Positions 7,559-16,905 of a DNA stretch of 64,000 bases are shown in pieces. Below the pieces are notes generated by a model. It was not told the DNA's origin and searched no databases. It saw only the letters and a list, made by a program, of their open reading frames with translations. How positions within the stretch are numbered: position 1 is the first letter of the stretch; every line of letters starts with the position of its first letter. The position numbers were made by a program, and so were the translations under genes. The DNA is from Labilithrix sp. GTDB taxonomy: Bacteria > Myxococcota > Polyangia > Polyangiales > Polyangiaceae. The DNA lies in NCBI GenBank assembly GCA_028287035.1, contig JAQBQL010000181.1, positions 40,089 through 104,088 of the forward strand, written 5' to 3'.

Positions 7559-10290
7559 CGCATCCCCTCCCACGCCTTGCCGCAGATCGCGCTGTAATCG
7601 CAATAGCTGCACGCGTCCTCCGGATCCTCCAGCGCGTAGTATTGCGCTTTTTCGGATTCGGAGATGCCCAGCGCGCCCAGCAGTGGCAGAGCCTTCTTCG
7701 TCGCGGCCACCGGGACGATTCCCTTCTTCAGCGCCTGCTGCACCGCACGCGCGGTGCGCTCCACGCGCGACCACGTCTCGGCCAGTGTCGCGCCCGCCAG
7801 CGTCTTGCCCTCCGGCAGGCCCATGCGCGCATCGGCGGTGACGACGCGCGCGTTCGACAGCGAGAAGTACGCGGCCGGCGGCAGCGAGTGCTTGCTGCCC
7901 TGCTCGTGGATGCCCCGCACGTACGCGGCGAGCTGGACCGCGCGGCCCTCCTCGAGGAGCGCGCGGTAGCTCGATTCGCCCCACTTCAGATCCAGCACCG
8001 CCTCCTTGCCGAGATCGTTCACGAGGCGCACGTCGAGCCGGCCGTGCAGGACGCCGATCGAGGACGTCGTCGTGATCGGCTGCTCGACCGCTGCGATGCG
8101 CCAGCCCGAGCCGACCAGGTACGCGCGCAGCTCCACCATCGCCTTCACGAGCTGCGGGACGAGCTGGGCGCGCTCGAAGCTCGCGCCGGCGAGCAGCAGC
8201 GTGGCGCCCTCCGTCTCGAGCAGCGTCACGAGGCGCTCGCGCGCGCGCACCTCGAACGTGGGCTCGTCGAGCTCCTCGAACGCGCGCTCGCGATGAAGCT
8301 CCTCGACCAGGCGATGGCCCAGGCTGCCGTTCAGGTGCGGGCCACTCGACACGCGCGCCAGGGCGCCGCCGCGGATCTTCGCGTGCTCGGACAGCACGAA
8401 GCGCAGCGGACAGCTCGCCAGGGAGCTCAGCGAGGTGGCCGACGTGGACAGCGTCTCGGCGGCGACCGCGCCCGGCGGCAGCGACCACGCGGCGCGTCCT
8501 TCGGGGAGCGGCAGCGCCGGGATCTCGGATATCGACAGATCGCCGGCATTCGCAAACAGGATATCGGTCGGACGCCGCGTGATCTTCGCCTGCGCCTCCT
8601 CGCGTTCGAGGCCGAGGCGCGCCGCGATCTCGTCCCACGTGGGATGCGGCGCGGCCGGCGAGCCGAGGCTCGCGGACGGCACCACCATCAGCACGCGCTC
8701 GCGCGCCGCGAGGAGGCCGCTCCGCCACGCCTGCGACTCCGCCGCGAGCAGCGCCTTCGGGGATACGAGCTGCACGCCCGCCGCCTCGAGCGCCTCCCGC
8801 TCGCCGCGGTTCCACGGCTGGAGCGCCGGGCGACGCTCGGTGCCGGCCACGAAGCTCCACATGACGACCGTGCGCGCCGGCGCGAGCAGCGCGCCCGGAT
8901 GATCGACGCGCTCGAGCCGACCCGCCTGCTCGACCGACAGCGCGCACGCCTGCGGAGCGCCCGCCACGCTGCCCGCGAGCTGGCGCATGTCCTCGCGTGA
9001 CAGGGTGCTCCGCGGATCACGCGCCAGCGACGCCGCGAGCTCGGCGGCCTGCCCGTGGGCGGCGCGGTACGTCTCGCGGAGCTCGTCGATGCCGAGCCGC
9101 CTCTGGAGGAACGTCCGCACGCGCTGCACGACCGCGAGCAGCGCCTCGCGCGGCGCCCCGTGCTCGGGATGGCCGGGCTGCTCGATCCAGTCGGTCACGC
9201 GCTGCATCCGCTCGGCGACGAACGCGTCAGGATCTTTGCCGCGCTCCGTCGCCTGCCTGGCGAGACGCTGCCTCGCCTCCTCCTTCTGGCGCACCCACTC
9301 CGACCCGCCGACGCCCGGCTGCCGCGACACGGCCCGCGCGAGCCGCGCCCCGAGCACGCCGCGGAACGGCCCCACGGGCAACGTGAGCAGCTCGAGGACG
9401 CGGTACGGATCGCGCGGCGCGTACGCGAGCTCGAGAGCGAGCGGCAGGATCTGCATCGCCGGCCGCCACGACGAGGATGAGTCGTGCCCCTGCCCCGGCA
9501 GACCGTGACGCACGAGCGCCGCCTCGAGCGGCGCCGGGTCGGCGCAGCGCACGACCACCGCGTCGTCCCGGTGCTTCACGAGGAGCGCCGCGGTCAGCTC
9601 GGCGAGATCACCGGCGGTGTCGCCGCGGAGGAGCAGCAGCGTGCCGTCGCCGACGATCGCCTGGCCGCCCGCCGGCTCGCCGCGGAAGAGGCGCTGCAGG
9701 AGCCCGAGATCGGTGTTCGCCGCCGCCCCCGGGAAGTCCGTCGCCAGCTCGGTCACGACCGCGCCCCGCTCCTCGAGCAACGCGAACACCGAACGCCAGC
9801 GCAGCGGCCACAGCGCGCGCGGCGTCGCCAGCGTGAGCCCCTCGTAGATCGCATGCGCGCTCGACGCGCGGAGCTCGCGCCCGACGACCACCAGGCGATC
9901 CACCGCGCCCGCCGGCCACGCCGCCCCTTCCGCCGCGAGCGCCTCGATCGCCGCGAGGGCCGCGAGCCGCGGCCCGCCCCCGGCGACCGCGCGCCCGTCC
10001 CACCCCGCCTCGAGCAGCGCGTCCCGCCAGCCGAGCAGCTGCCGCGCCGTCCCGAGCGCATCGACCGCGAACGACTGCCTGTAGAATGCATCCACCGGGC
10101 CCGCCGCCAGCCGCCGCGCATAGGCCGGCACGCGCTGCGCGAGAGGCGACGCATCCTTCGGCAGCCCGAGCCGCATCTCCAGATCGCGCAGCAGCTGCGC
10201 GGGCGACCACGCGGGCTCCCCCAGCGTGCCGTGCGCCCCTGCCGCGCGAACCACCGGACCACCGAGCGAGAGACCGACGAGAGGCTTCAT
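7555..10290 (-). CDS. addB: AddB-like PD-(D/E)XK nuclease
   Basis: Partner subunit of the AddA-like helicase, 911 aa. The C-terminus has the arrangement expected of an AddB nuclease with an Fe-S staple: an upstream Cys in SCPLRFVLSE (about 626) and a terminal triad CSYCDYSAIC (C894, C897, C903). The nuclease core lies between them (GRLDVRLV ... VLDLKWGES, about 765). The N-terminal two thirds are poorly conserved and should be an inactivated helicase fold. The start is at 10290, where a GGAG sits 6 nt upstream; an in-frame ATG 12 nt earlier lacks this spacing. Encoded directly before and coupled to the helicase, as in addB-addA operons. Confidence 0.83.
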   Translation of the reverse strand: MKPLVGLSLGGPVVRAAGAHGTLGEPAWSPAQLLRDLEMRLGLPKDASPLAQRVPAYARRLAAGPVDAFYRQSFAVDALGTARQLLGWRDALLEAGWDGRAVAGGGPRLAALAAIEALAAEGAAWPAGAVDRLVVVGRELRASSAHAIYEGLTLATPRALWPLRWRSVFALLEERGAVVTELATDFPGAAANTDLGLLQRLFRGEPAGGQAIVGDGTLLLLRGDTAGDLAELTAALLVKHRDDAVVVRCADPAPLEAALVRHGLPGQGHDSSSSWRPAMQILPLALELAYAPRDPYRVLELLTLPVGPFRGVLGARLARAVSRQPGVGGSEWVRQKEEARQRLARQATERGKDPDAFVAERMQRVTDWIEQPGHPEHGAPREALLAVVQRVRTFLQRRLGIDELRETYRAAHGQAAELAASLARDPRSTLSREDMRQLAGSVAGAPQACALSVEQAGRLERVDHPGALLAPARTVVMWSFVAGTERRPALQPWNRGEREALEAAGVQLVSPKALLAAESQAWRSGLLAARERVLMVVPSASLGSPAAPHPTWDEIAARLGLEREEAQAKITRRPTDILFANAGDLSISEIPALPLPEGRAAWSLPPGAVAAETLSTSATSLSSLASCPLRFVLSEHAKIRGGALARVSSGPHLNGSLGHRLVEELHRERAFEELDEPTFEVRARERLVTLLETEGATLLLAGASFERAQLVPQLVKAMVELRAYLVGSGWRIAAVEQPITTTSSIGVLHGRLDVRLVNDLGKEAVLDLKWGESSYRALLEEGRAVQLAAYVRGIHEQGSKHSLPPAAYFSLSNARVVTADARMGLPEGKTLAGATLAETWSRVERTARAVQQALKKGIVPVAATKKALPLLGALGISESEKAQYYALEDPEDACSYCDYSAICGKAWEGMR

Positions 10291-10418
10291 GCGTGACTCC
10301 ATCCTGCGCGAGGCGGCGCGCCCATGGGGTCGACCCGATGGGCGCGACTGCGCAGCTGTTCACGCCGTTGCCTCATCCCCCGGTGAGCAGACCATCACGA
10401 TGTGGCTGCTGCTGTAAC

Positions 10419-10433
10419 TACCCCTGAGGGGTA
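10419..10433. terminator. small perfect hairpin downstream of the Kelch gene
   Basis: TACCCC-TGA-GGGGTA forms a 6-bp stem with a 3-nt loop, 15-29 nt beyond the stop of the Kelch lipoprotein gene on the minus strand. There is no T-run on either side, so intrinsic termination is uncertain. It could instead protect the mRNA end. Confidence 0.3.
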
Positions 10434-10447
10434 AGGGGGCATGTGCG

Positions 10448-11533
10448 CTACTTCGTCAGCGCGATCACGTCGTTGATGTACATGCCGGGCTCGCCGCCCA
10501 CCGCGTAGATTGTGCCGTCCGGCGCGACGGCGGTCGCCGCGAACTCCTGGCAGGTCGGCGGCACCGGGCCCGCGGTCCACGCCTTCGCGGCCGGCTCGTA
10601 GACGAGCACCGGAACGTTCCCGCCGCCGATGACGTAGATGCGGCCGTCCTTGCCGAGCACCGCCGAGTGCCCGCCGCCGCGCGTGTCCGGCATCGGGGGC
10701 AGCGTCGAGAAGCCGGTCGCGCTCGGGCCGCGCGCCTCGGCGGTCGCGAGGTCGGACGCGCCGTCCGAGCCGCCGAACGCGTAGGTCGTCCCGTCCGCGC
10801 CGGTGGTCATCGCGAGGCTCGTGCGCGGCGAGGTCATCGGGCTGCCGGCCGTCCACGCGGCGGCGCCGGGGGCGAGCACGTAGGTCGACGATCGCGCCGC
10901 GTTGGCCGCGATGCTGTAGCCGCCCGCGAAGAGCACCGACCCGTCGGCCCGCATGCTGCCCGCGCCCATGTAGCGGCCTTCGGGGAGCGACGGCGCGGTC
11001 GTCCACGAGTCGGCTGCCGGGTCGTAGATCTCGACGGTCCTCGAGACGCCCTCGGTGAACGTCTTGCTGTTGTACTCGCCGCCGCTCACGAGGATCTTCC
11101 CGCTCGGAAGGAGCAGCGCCGACAAACCATACCGCGGCGTCGGCATCGGGGCGGCGAGTGACCAGCTGTCCAGCGCCGGGTCGTAGACCTCGACGACGCC
11201 CGTCGGCCCGGAGTCCGTCGAGCCGCCGATCGCGTAGAGCTTGCCGTCGGGCGCGAACACCGCGCCGAGGCGCGAGCGTCTCGTCGGCATCGACGCGCGC
11301 GCGGTCCACTTCAGCGTCGCCGGCGGCGGGTTGCCGGGCGGCGGGTTGCCGGGCGTGCTCGCGTCGCCCGCGTCGGGGGAAGGCGTCTTCGAGGGGCCGG
11401 CGTCGACGGCGGCGTCGCCGGCCTCCTCCGGGCTGGTCGGCGCTGCCGTCCCCCCGTCCTGGGTCGAGGAGCACGCTGCGGCGGCCAGGCAGAACACCGA
11501 GAGGGACGCGCGAGCGGCAAGAGAAAGGTTCAT
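10448..11533 (-). CDS. Kelch-repeat lipoprotein
   Basis: Secreted lipoprotein of 361 aa. MNLSLAARASLSVFCL followed by AAAACSS gives a signal peptide with an Ala-rich lipobox. A linker contains Asp/Ala repeats and a duplicated PGNPPPGNPPP. The mature domain has about six Kelch blades of roughly 48 residues, with motifs such as LGAVFAPDGKLYAIGG, KILVSGGEYN, SVLFAGGYS, TTYAFGGSDG, GRIYVIGGG and GTIYAVGGEPG. Blades of this type form a beta-propeller used for protein or glycan contacts. It stands alone: the gene upstream of its start is divergent, and the downstream addB gene lies 157 bp further on. Ligand unknown. Confidence 0.86.
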   Translation of the reverse strand: MNLSLAARASLSVFCLAAAACSSTQDGGTAAPTSPEEAGDAAVDAGPSKTPSPDAGDASTPGNPPPGNPPPATLKWTARASMPTRRSRLGAVFAPDGKLYAIGGSTDSGPTGVVEVYDPALDSWSLAAPMPTPRYGLSALLLPSGKILVSGGEYNSKTFTEGVSRTVEIYDPAADSWTTAPSLPEGRYMGAGSMRADGSVLFAGGYSIAANAARSSTYVLAPGAAAWTAGSPMTSPRTSLAMTTGADGTTYAFGGSDGASDLATAEARGPSATGFSTLPPMPDTRGGGHSAVLGKDGRIYVIGGGNVPVLVYEPAAKAWTAGPVPPTCQEFAATAVAPDGTIYAVGGEPGMYINDVIALTK

Positions 11534-11632
11534 GTCCGGGCCTGTGCTGGCACACGGACTTCCGTCACGCAACGTTCGCCGGGGCCTTCTTTTGTTGACG
11601 GGAGGCGATCCCTCGCGCTCCGCACGCAACCG

Positions 11633-12685
11633 ATGCGCCCGCTGACCGACCAGCCGCCCATGACCGAATTGCGCAGCGTCTCCGGGGGAACCGCCAATCG
11701 TGCCGAGCTCGACGACGAGCACCGCCGCGCCGCCGAAACGGCGTCCAGCACGAGCGCCGCGCCGGCCCCGACCGCCCGGTCCGACTCGCACGAGCATTAC
11801 GGCGTCCACCTGCTGCCGGTCGTAGAGCAGGCGACGCGTGACTTCGCGAACAACGCGCTGAGCGGCGGGCGCGTGCCGCCGGCGTTCGCGGACCTCGGCC
11901 TCTACACGGACGACGCGCTCCACCGCGAGATCGACGGCGCCCACGCGCGCCTCGCCACGCGGCCGGGGCCCGAGGGCGACGGGGACCGCCTCGCGCTCGA
12001 CCGGCTCGAGCGCGAGGTCGCTCGCCGTCAGGCGCCGGCGCTCGTCGACCCCGCCTCGCTCCACACCTTCGAGGACGCGAAGAAGTCGCTCCACGCCGAG
12101 GTCACCTTCCTCGGCACCCACGGCGCGAAGCTCCCCACCGAGCTCCGCGTCCAGCACGAGCACGCCGCGCGCGAGCTCGGCGCCCGTCACCGCGAGCTCC
12201 TGTCCGATGCGCGCGCTTGCGACGACGCCCAGCCGGTCCACGTCGCGCGGCCGAGCCTGGGCGGCGCGGACCGCGTCCAGGTCGTCACCGCCGACGACGT
12301 CGTCGCCGCCCTCGAGCAGCAGCAGGGCCCCATGACGCCGAAGCAGGAGGCCGACGCGCGCGCCATGTTCGACCACTGGCGCATCGACACGTGCAAGGCC
12401 ACCGGCACCGATCCCACGATGGTCGTCGCGGACAGCCATCGCGAGGCGAAGGTCGACACGGCGCCGCGCGACCGCGAGATGCTGAAGATGCGCCTCGACA
12501 TGCTGAAGGCCGCGACCACGAGCGCGACGGGCGCGATGGCCTTCCTCGACGCGGCGGCCCGCGGCGAGTCCCTCGAGGCCGCGCACAGCCGCGTGATGCT
12601 CGCGACGACGCTCAGCGACTTCGTCGCGCCGCCGCCGCCCGCGATGGTCAGGCGTCCCGAGGCGCCGGTCGCATCGCCCCATTGA
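11633..12685 (+). CDS. hypothetical helical protein
   Basis: Unrecognised protein of 350 aa (341 if the second ATG at 11660 is used; neither has a strong ribosome binding site). It has no signal peptide or membrane segment. The first 55 residues are Ser/Thr/Ala-rich and probably disordered. The rest looks alpha-helical and charged, with many His and Asp residues (SDSHEHYGVHLLPVVEQAT, HEHAARELGARHRELL) and a Pro-rich end (FVAPPPPAMVRRPEAP). It is divergent from the Kelch gene and followed after 31 bp by another unknown gene on the same strand. No function can be assigned from sequence alone. Confidence 0.6.
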   Translation: MRPLTDQPPMTELRSVSGGTANRAELDDEHRRAAETASSTSAAPAPTARSDSHEHYGVHLLPVVEQATRDFANNALSGGRVPPAFADLGLYTDDALHREIDGAHARLATRPGPEGDGDRLALDRLEREVARRQAPALVDPASLHTFEDAKKSLHAEVTFLGTHGAKLPTELRVQHEHAARELGARHRELLSDARACDDAQPVHVARPSLGGADRVQVVTADDVVAALEQQQGPMTPKQEADARAMFDHWRIDTCKATGTDPTMVVADSHREAKVDTAPRDREMLKMRLDMLKAATTSATGAMAFLDAAARGESLEAAHSRVMLATTLSDFVAPPPPAMVRRPEAPVASPH

Positions 12686-12716
12686 CCGCGCCGCGCGGCG
12701 CGACGATAGCGTCCCG

Positions 12717-13787
12717 GTGATTCCTTCTTCGCTCGACCTCGTGCGCGCCACGCCTGAGGTCGCCGCGCGCGCGATCGCGGCGCTGCTCGGGGCGCCGAGC
12801 CCGGACGTCGTGGTGGTCGAGCGGCCGCTCGGGTCGCTCGCCGATCTCCGCCGTCCTGGCGACCCGCGCGTGCAGCGCTTCCAGGTGCTCGCGGCGGACT
12901 CGGCGTGGTGCATCGTGTGGGGCGAGGAGACGCTCGCCGCCGAGCTCGCGCAGGCGGCCGATCTGGCGGTCGCGCATGCCGAGCACCACGCGACGCACCT
13001 CGAGCTCGTGCTGCACGAGGGCCGCGCCGGCGTGCGCCGCAGCGTGGCGGTCACCGCCGAGGACCGCGTCGACACCCTCGCCATCGGCGCGCCGCTCGAG
13101 GGCGAGCTCGATCGCGAGGCGCTCGAGAAGGGCGTCAGGGCTCGCGACACCGCCGGCACGCTCGGCCGGCTCCTCGCCTCGACCGGCCTCCCCGACGCCC
13201 TGTCGCCCGCGAGCTACGTGCCCGGCGCCTCGTTCTTCACCGTCACCGCGGTCCGCCGCGAACGGCCCGAGGCGGTTCCCGAGGCGCCCGTCCGCGTCGC
13301 GCATGCCGACGACGAGACGCCGCCCGACTACCTCGCCCCGTACGCGCGCAAGCCGAAGAAGACCGGCCCCTCGGTGCTCCTCGCCGACGGCAGCTTCTGC
13401 GGCCACGGCGAGCCGCGCTTCGGCGTGTGGGATCTCGCGGTCGACGGCAGCAAGGAGCTCGTCGTCGAGCTGCCCCTCCCCGAAGAGGAGAAGCGCCTCT
13501 GGCCGGTGGTGCGCGTCGCCTCCGCGAAGAGCACGAAGGAGAAGGTCCTCGCCTACGACAGCCGCGCCGTCGTCTCCGCGGCCGGCTCGGGCGCCGCGAG
13601 CGGCAAGCCCACTGGCACGAAGGGCCTCGCCTGCCCCTCGTGCACGGGCCGCATCTTCCAGGTGAGCGTCGGCTTCGAGATCCCCGACGACGCGACGAGC
13701 CCCGAGGACACGTCGTGGTTCGCCCTCGCGGTGCGCTGCCTCAAGTGCCGCCGCGAAGAGGTGGTCTGGCAGCACGAGTCGGAGTGA
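12717..13787 (+). CDS. hypothetical protein with C-terminal zinc ribbon
   Basis: Unrecognised cytoplasmic protein of 356 aa with a GTG start. The N-terminal part is Ala/Val-rich and the middle contains a proline-poor linker (DETPPDYLAPYARKPKKTG). Near the C-terminus, CPSC (about 306) and CLKC (about 340) are spaced like a zinc ribbon. That could make it a nucleic-acid- or protein-binding regulator, but nothing else supports a role. It follows the preceding hypothetical gene by 31 bp and ends 7 bp from the convergent gene at 13795, so a shared transcriptional unit with 11633-12685 is likely. Confidence 0.68.
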   Translation: MIPSSLDLVRATPEVAARAIAALLGAPSPDVVVVERPLGSLADLRRPGDPRVQRFQVLAADSAWCIVWGEETLAAELAQAADLAVAHAEHHATHLELVLHEGRAGVRRSVAVTAEDRVDTLAIGAPLEGELDREALEKGVRARDTAGTLGRLLASTGLPDALSPASYVPGASFFTVTAVRRERPEAVPEAPVRVAHADDETPPDYLAPYARKPKKTGPSVLLADGSFCGHGEPRFGVWDLAVDGSKELVVELPLPEEEKRLWPVVRVASAKSTKEKVLAYDSRAVVSAAGSGAASGKPTGTKGLACPSCTGRIFQVSVGFEIPDDATSPEDTSWFALAVRCLKCRREEVVWQHESE

Positions 13788-13794
13788 ACGCGGC

Positions 13795-14409
13795 TCAGTC
13801 GGCGAGCAGCGCCGACAGCACCCTCGTCGCCACCTTGCCATCGGGGCCTGGCACCTGGGCTTCCAGATCCCGCAGGAGCTCCGTCGCGACGTCGGGCGCC
13901 ATCAGCAGCGCGCCGGGATCCATGATCCAGAACGCGCCGAGCGGGATCGCGTAGCCGCACACGACGACGCCCTCCTCGTCGAGGGTCGGATCGGCGAGCC
14001 GCAGGTCGTTGCCGGTGAAGAGATCCTGGGCGGCGAGCATCGCCTCGTCGAGCCGCGGGCCGATCTCGAGCATCGTGAAGCGCGCCAGGCGCATGATCGC
14101 GAGCGCGAAGGCGAGGCTGTTCGAGGCCTCGCCGAGCTGCGCCGATCGCTCGAAGCGCTGCACGGCATTCAGCCCCGCGGGCCCGCCCGGCCGGTACTCG
14201 TGGAGCACGTACGCGTCGAAGGCGGCGCGCTGGTCCTCGCGTCCGAGGACGAGCTCGCCCTTCCGCCAGCGACCCAGCCGCCGCGCCGACTCCTCGACCG
14301 CGCGCGGGGAGACGGTGCCGAGGAGCCGCTCGCGCAGCTGGCCGACGGCGTGGCGCGCGGCCAGCGCAACGATCTTCTCCTCCTGCGCCTGCTCGGCCGC
14401 CGGTTCCAT
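13795..14409 (-). CDS. hypothetical protein
   Basis: Unrecognised soluble protein of 204 aa, convergent with the zinc-ribbon gene. It is mostly helical and acidic, with a conserved-looking centre (FALAIMRLARFTMLEIGPRL) and a C-terminal part with GVVVCGYAIPLGAFWIMDPG. No catalytic motif, signal peptide or membrane segment is visible. ATG start at 14409. The 205-bp gap upstream separates it from the divergent lipoprotein gene at 14615. Confidence 0.62.
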   Translation of the reverse strand: MEPAAEQAQEEKIVALAARHAVGQLRERLLGTVSPRAVEESARRLGRWRKGELVLGREDQRAAFDAYVLHEYRPGGPAGLNAVQRFERSAQLGEASNSLAFALAIMRLARFTMLEIGPRLDEAMLAAQDLFTGNDLRLADPTLDEEGVVVCGYAIPLGAFWIMDPGALLMAPDVATELLRDLEAQVPGPDGKVATRVLSALLAD

Positions 14410-14587
14410 GGCCGACCGTCTACCACGGCCCGCGTCTTCTTCGCCGCCCCCGGGTCGCCGTCGCGCGGCAAGGTTGCATCGTGTTCACCGAAGTGAACGG
14501 TCCGCCGTCCGGGGCGTCGCGGTCACCGCTCCGGGTGGTTGCACACCCTGGCACACCACGAAACCGCGCTTTTCGCCGCCCGAGGCG

Positions 14588-14602
14588 GGGCACGGCACTT
14601 GC
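14588..14602 (+). promoter_or_regulatory. candidate sigma-54 -24/-12 element
   Basis: GGGCACG-GCAC-TTGC has the GG and GC dinucleotides exactly 10 bp apart and matches the sigma-54 consensus TGGCACG-N4-TTGC except at the first base. It lies just upstream of the lipoprotein start at 14615. The predicted transcription start would fall at about 14614, giving an almost leaderless mRNA, and the -12 box touches the AAGG ribosome site. It may therefore be a chance match. Confidence 0.3.
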
Positions 14603-14614
14603 GAAGGGCCGCAC

Positions 14615-16261
14615 ATGCGCCACCTGCTCTTCTCCGCCTTTGCTTCCGTCGTGCTGCCCGCTCTTGCCGTCGGCTGCGGGGCGATCGCCGAGGAGGATCC
14701 CAAGGCGCCGCCCGTCGCGGACGTCACCCAGCCCCTCGCCTGCGCGCGGCCTCGCACGGCGCCGCTCCTCTCGATCGCGAACGTCGACCGGAGCATCGTC
14801 GGCCCCTGCGGCGACGTCGCCTACCGGCTGAACACCGGGGCCGTCTTCCTCCGCACGAGCGACGGCGTCACCACGCAGCTCGCCAGCGAAGGTCAGGTCG
14901 GTGAGTTCGACGCCGCGGGCACCGCGCTCTCGTTCTCGCGCGCCGGCAAGGAGGGAGTCGTCCGCGATCTCGCGACCGGCGAGGAGACCGCCACCGCCGC
15001 CACGGCGAGCTTCGGGCTCGACCCCGCGACGGGCAAGGCCATCCCGTTCTTCTGCGGCGACGACGGCGTTCACGTCGTCACCGGCCACACGGTCAGCGCG
15101 GCCGTCCCCGGCACTTCGTCGTACGAGTGCCGCGAGCACGCGCGGTTCGGCGCCACGGTCAGCGTCGTCGGCAAGTCGGCGGGCCTCGGGTTCGTCGATC
15201 TCGCGCACCAGCAGCTCACGGTCGCCGACGTCGACTACCGCAACGAATCCGGCTCCCCGACCGCGGACGGAGCCTGGCGACAGGACGCGGTGCGCCTCAG
15301 CGCCGACGGACGCGTCGCCGTCTTCCAGGCCACCTCGTTCACGTGGTGCGGGGACACGACATGCCCGTCGGCGACCGGCATCGACATCGTCGACACCCGC
15401 ACCGGCCGGGTCACCGCGCACGCCGACGGTGGCCGGCTCACTGCCTCCGGCGCCGCCGGCACCATCCGCGAGAGTGGCACTACCCTCTTCGACCCGAATA
15501 CCAAGTACGCGGTCGACACGGCGACCGGTACCCTCGCCGACTACCGCGACACGACGTTCCTCCAGCTCCAGGACGATGGCCTCCTCGTGCTCGCCCGCCC
15601 CAATGGCCCGGGCAACGACATCCTCCTCGCGCGCCCCGGCGAGGCCGCCGCCACGGCGTGGTTCAGCACGAGCCGCCCCGGAAGCGTCGCCGCGTGGCCG
15701 GACCGCAAGCGCGCGCTCGTCCTCGAGATCGATCGCTCGATCAAGGTCACCGGAGACGCGAGCACGTGGGGCGGCAGCGAGTACGGCGACCTCGTCCTCC
15801 GCGACGAGGACCACGAGGTCGCGCGCCACCCCTTCTTCACCAGCATCACGCCCCTCGCGTTCCCGTCCGACGGATCGATCGTCTTCTCGGCCGGCCACTA
15901 TGCCGGCCAGCCGCCGGCCGACGCCGTCGAGCTGAGCGACACGTCTCTCGCGATCGGCTACTTCCGTATCGGGGCGGACGGCGCGCTCACTCCGCTGTCG
16001 GTGAAGCCCGATGGGGCGGACGTCAGCATGTTCCCGGTGCAGGACGGCGCCTTCGTCAGCGTCGCCCGCAGCTGGGACGGCATGACGAGCCACACGGTCG
16101 TGGCCGCGCTCGATCCCGCGACCGGCGCCGCGCGCCCGCTCTTCGAGAGTGCCGGCTCGGTGTACCCGGCCTCCACCCCCTGGCGGGCGCCCCTCGGCCT
16201 CCTCGCGCTCGAGCAGCACGACGATACCGGCGGCGCCACGCTCTGGCACGGCATCCCCTGA
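14615..16261 (+). CDS. secreted lipoprotein, probable beta-propeller
   Basis: Lipoprotein of 548 aa. The ATG at 14615 gives MRHLLFSAFASVVLPALAVGC, a good signal with lipobox A-V-G-C, and GAAGG lies 8 nt upstream. The mature protein is beta-rich with repeated short units such as DGRVAVFQATSF, DGSIVFSAGHY, DGALTPLSV and DDGLLVLARP, resembling TolB/WD40-like propeller blades. No enzyme motif is visible. Function unknown; likely a surface or periplasmic binding protein. It precedes the Hsp20 gene on the same strand by 136 bp. Confidence 0.72.
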   Translation: MRHLLFSAFASVVLPALAVGCGAIAEEDPKAPPVADVTQPLACARPRTAPLLSIANVDRSIVGPCGDVAYRLNTGAVFLRTSDGVTTQLASEGQVGEFDAAGTALSFSRAGKEGVVRDLATGEETATAATASFGLDPATGKAIPFFCGDDGVHVVTGHTVSAAVPGTSSYECREHARFGATVSVVGKSAGLGFVDLAHQQLTVADVDYRNESGSPTADGAWRQDAVRLSADGRVAVFQATSFTWCGDTTCPSATGIDIVDTRTGRVTAHADGGRLTASGAAGTIRESGTTLFDPNTKYAVDTATGTLADYRDTTFLQLQDDGLLVLARPNGPGNDILLARPGEAAATAWFSTSRPGSVAAWPDRKRALVLEIDRSIKVTGDASTWGGSEYGDLVLRDEDHEVARHPFFTSITPLAFPSDGSIVFSAGHYAGQPPADAVELSDTSLAIGYFRIGADGALTPLSVKPDGADVSMFPVQDGAFVSVARSWDGMTSHTVVAALDPATGAARPLFESAGSVYPASTPWRAPLGLLALEQHDDTGGATLWHGIP

Positions 16262-16397
16262 GCCCCTGAAAAATCTGGCGGCCGCCCGCTTGACGGTCGG
16301 CGCGCCGAATTTATCCATCTCGTCGAACTCAGTACCTCGCGGCGCGGCGGGCCGGGAAGCGCTCGCCACGCCGGAGCAACATCGAAGGAGAATAGCC

Positions 16398-16865
16398 ATG
16401 TTGACGGCATGGAACGCTTTCCCCATGTTGGACCGCCTGTTCGATGACGTGATGAACGGCACGACCGGTACCTCGCTCGGCACCTCCACCCCGCAGCGCG
16501 CCTTCGCGCCCACGATCGACGTCCGCACCAACGACGACGAGCTCGTCTTCCACTGCGACGTCCCGGGCGTGAAGCAGGAGGACCTCGACATCACCGTCGA
16601 GGCGAACACCCTGACCATCAAGGGCCAGCGCCGCTACGAGGGCGGGCAGCAGGACCAGGTGTGGCTCGGCCGCGCGTACGGAGCGTTCGAGCGCGCCTTC
16701 ACCCTGCCCGAGCTCGTGGACGTGGACCGGATGAGCGCGGATCTCTCGAATGGCGTCCTGACCCTCCGTATCCCGAAGAAGCCGCAGGCCAAGCCGCGCC
16801 GCGTGACCATCGGCATCGGCTCGGGCGGCGGCGACCAGAAGCAGCTCGAGACGAAGAAGGAATGA
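16398..16865 (+). CDS. small heat-shock protein, Hsp20/alpha-crystallin family
   Basis: ATP-independent holdase chaperone of 155 aa. An N-terminal arm (MLTAWNAFPMLDRLFDDVM) is followed by an alpha-crystallin domain (about 38-130) with the family signatures PTIDVRTNDDELVFHCDVPG, LTIKGQRRYE, YGAFERAFTLPE and the closing LSNGVLTLRIPKK. A short polar tail follows with no clear I-x-I oligomerisation motif. The start is firm: GAAGGAG lies 7 nt before the ATG. The adjacent 137-bp upstream gap contains a TTGAC box at 16290. In many bacteria such genes are heat-induced, but I could not identify a convincing heat-shock promoter or CIRCE element. Confidence 0.92.
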   Translation: MLTAWNAFPMLDRLFDDVMNGTTGTSLGTSTPQRAFAPTIDVRTNDDELVFHCDVPGVKQEDLDITVEANTLTIKGQRRYEGGQQDQVWLGRAYGAFERAFTLPELVDVDRMSADLSNGVLTLRIPKKPQAKPRRVTIGIGSGGGDQKQLETKKE

Positions 16866-16905
16866 CCGTTTTGCACTGACGCGCCGCGTGCTGGGGCGCG
16901 CCCGC

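Noticed and set aside
16289..16320. Heat-shock promoter before Hsp20
   Set aside because: A TTGAC box is present but the -10 match and the spacing do not fit sigma-32 or sigma-70 well.
16880..16903. GC hairpin between the Hsp20 and DUF2243 genes as a bidirectional terminator
   Set aside because: The stem is only 5-6 bp with a 9-nt loop and there are no T-runs; GC-rich sequence gives such stems by chance.
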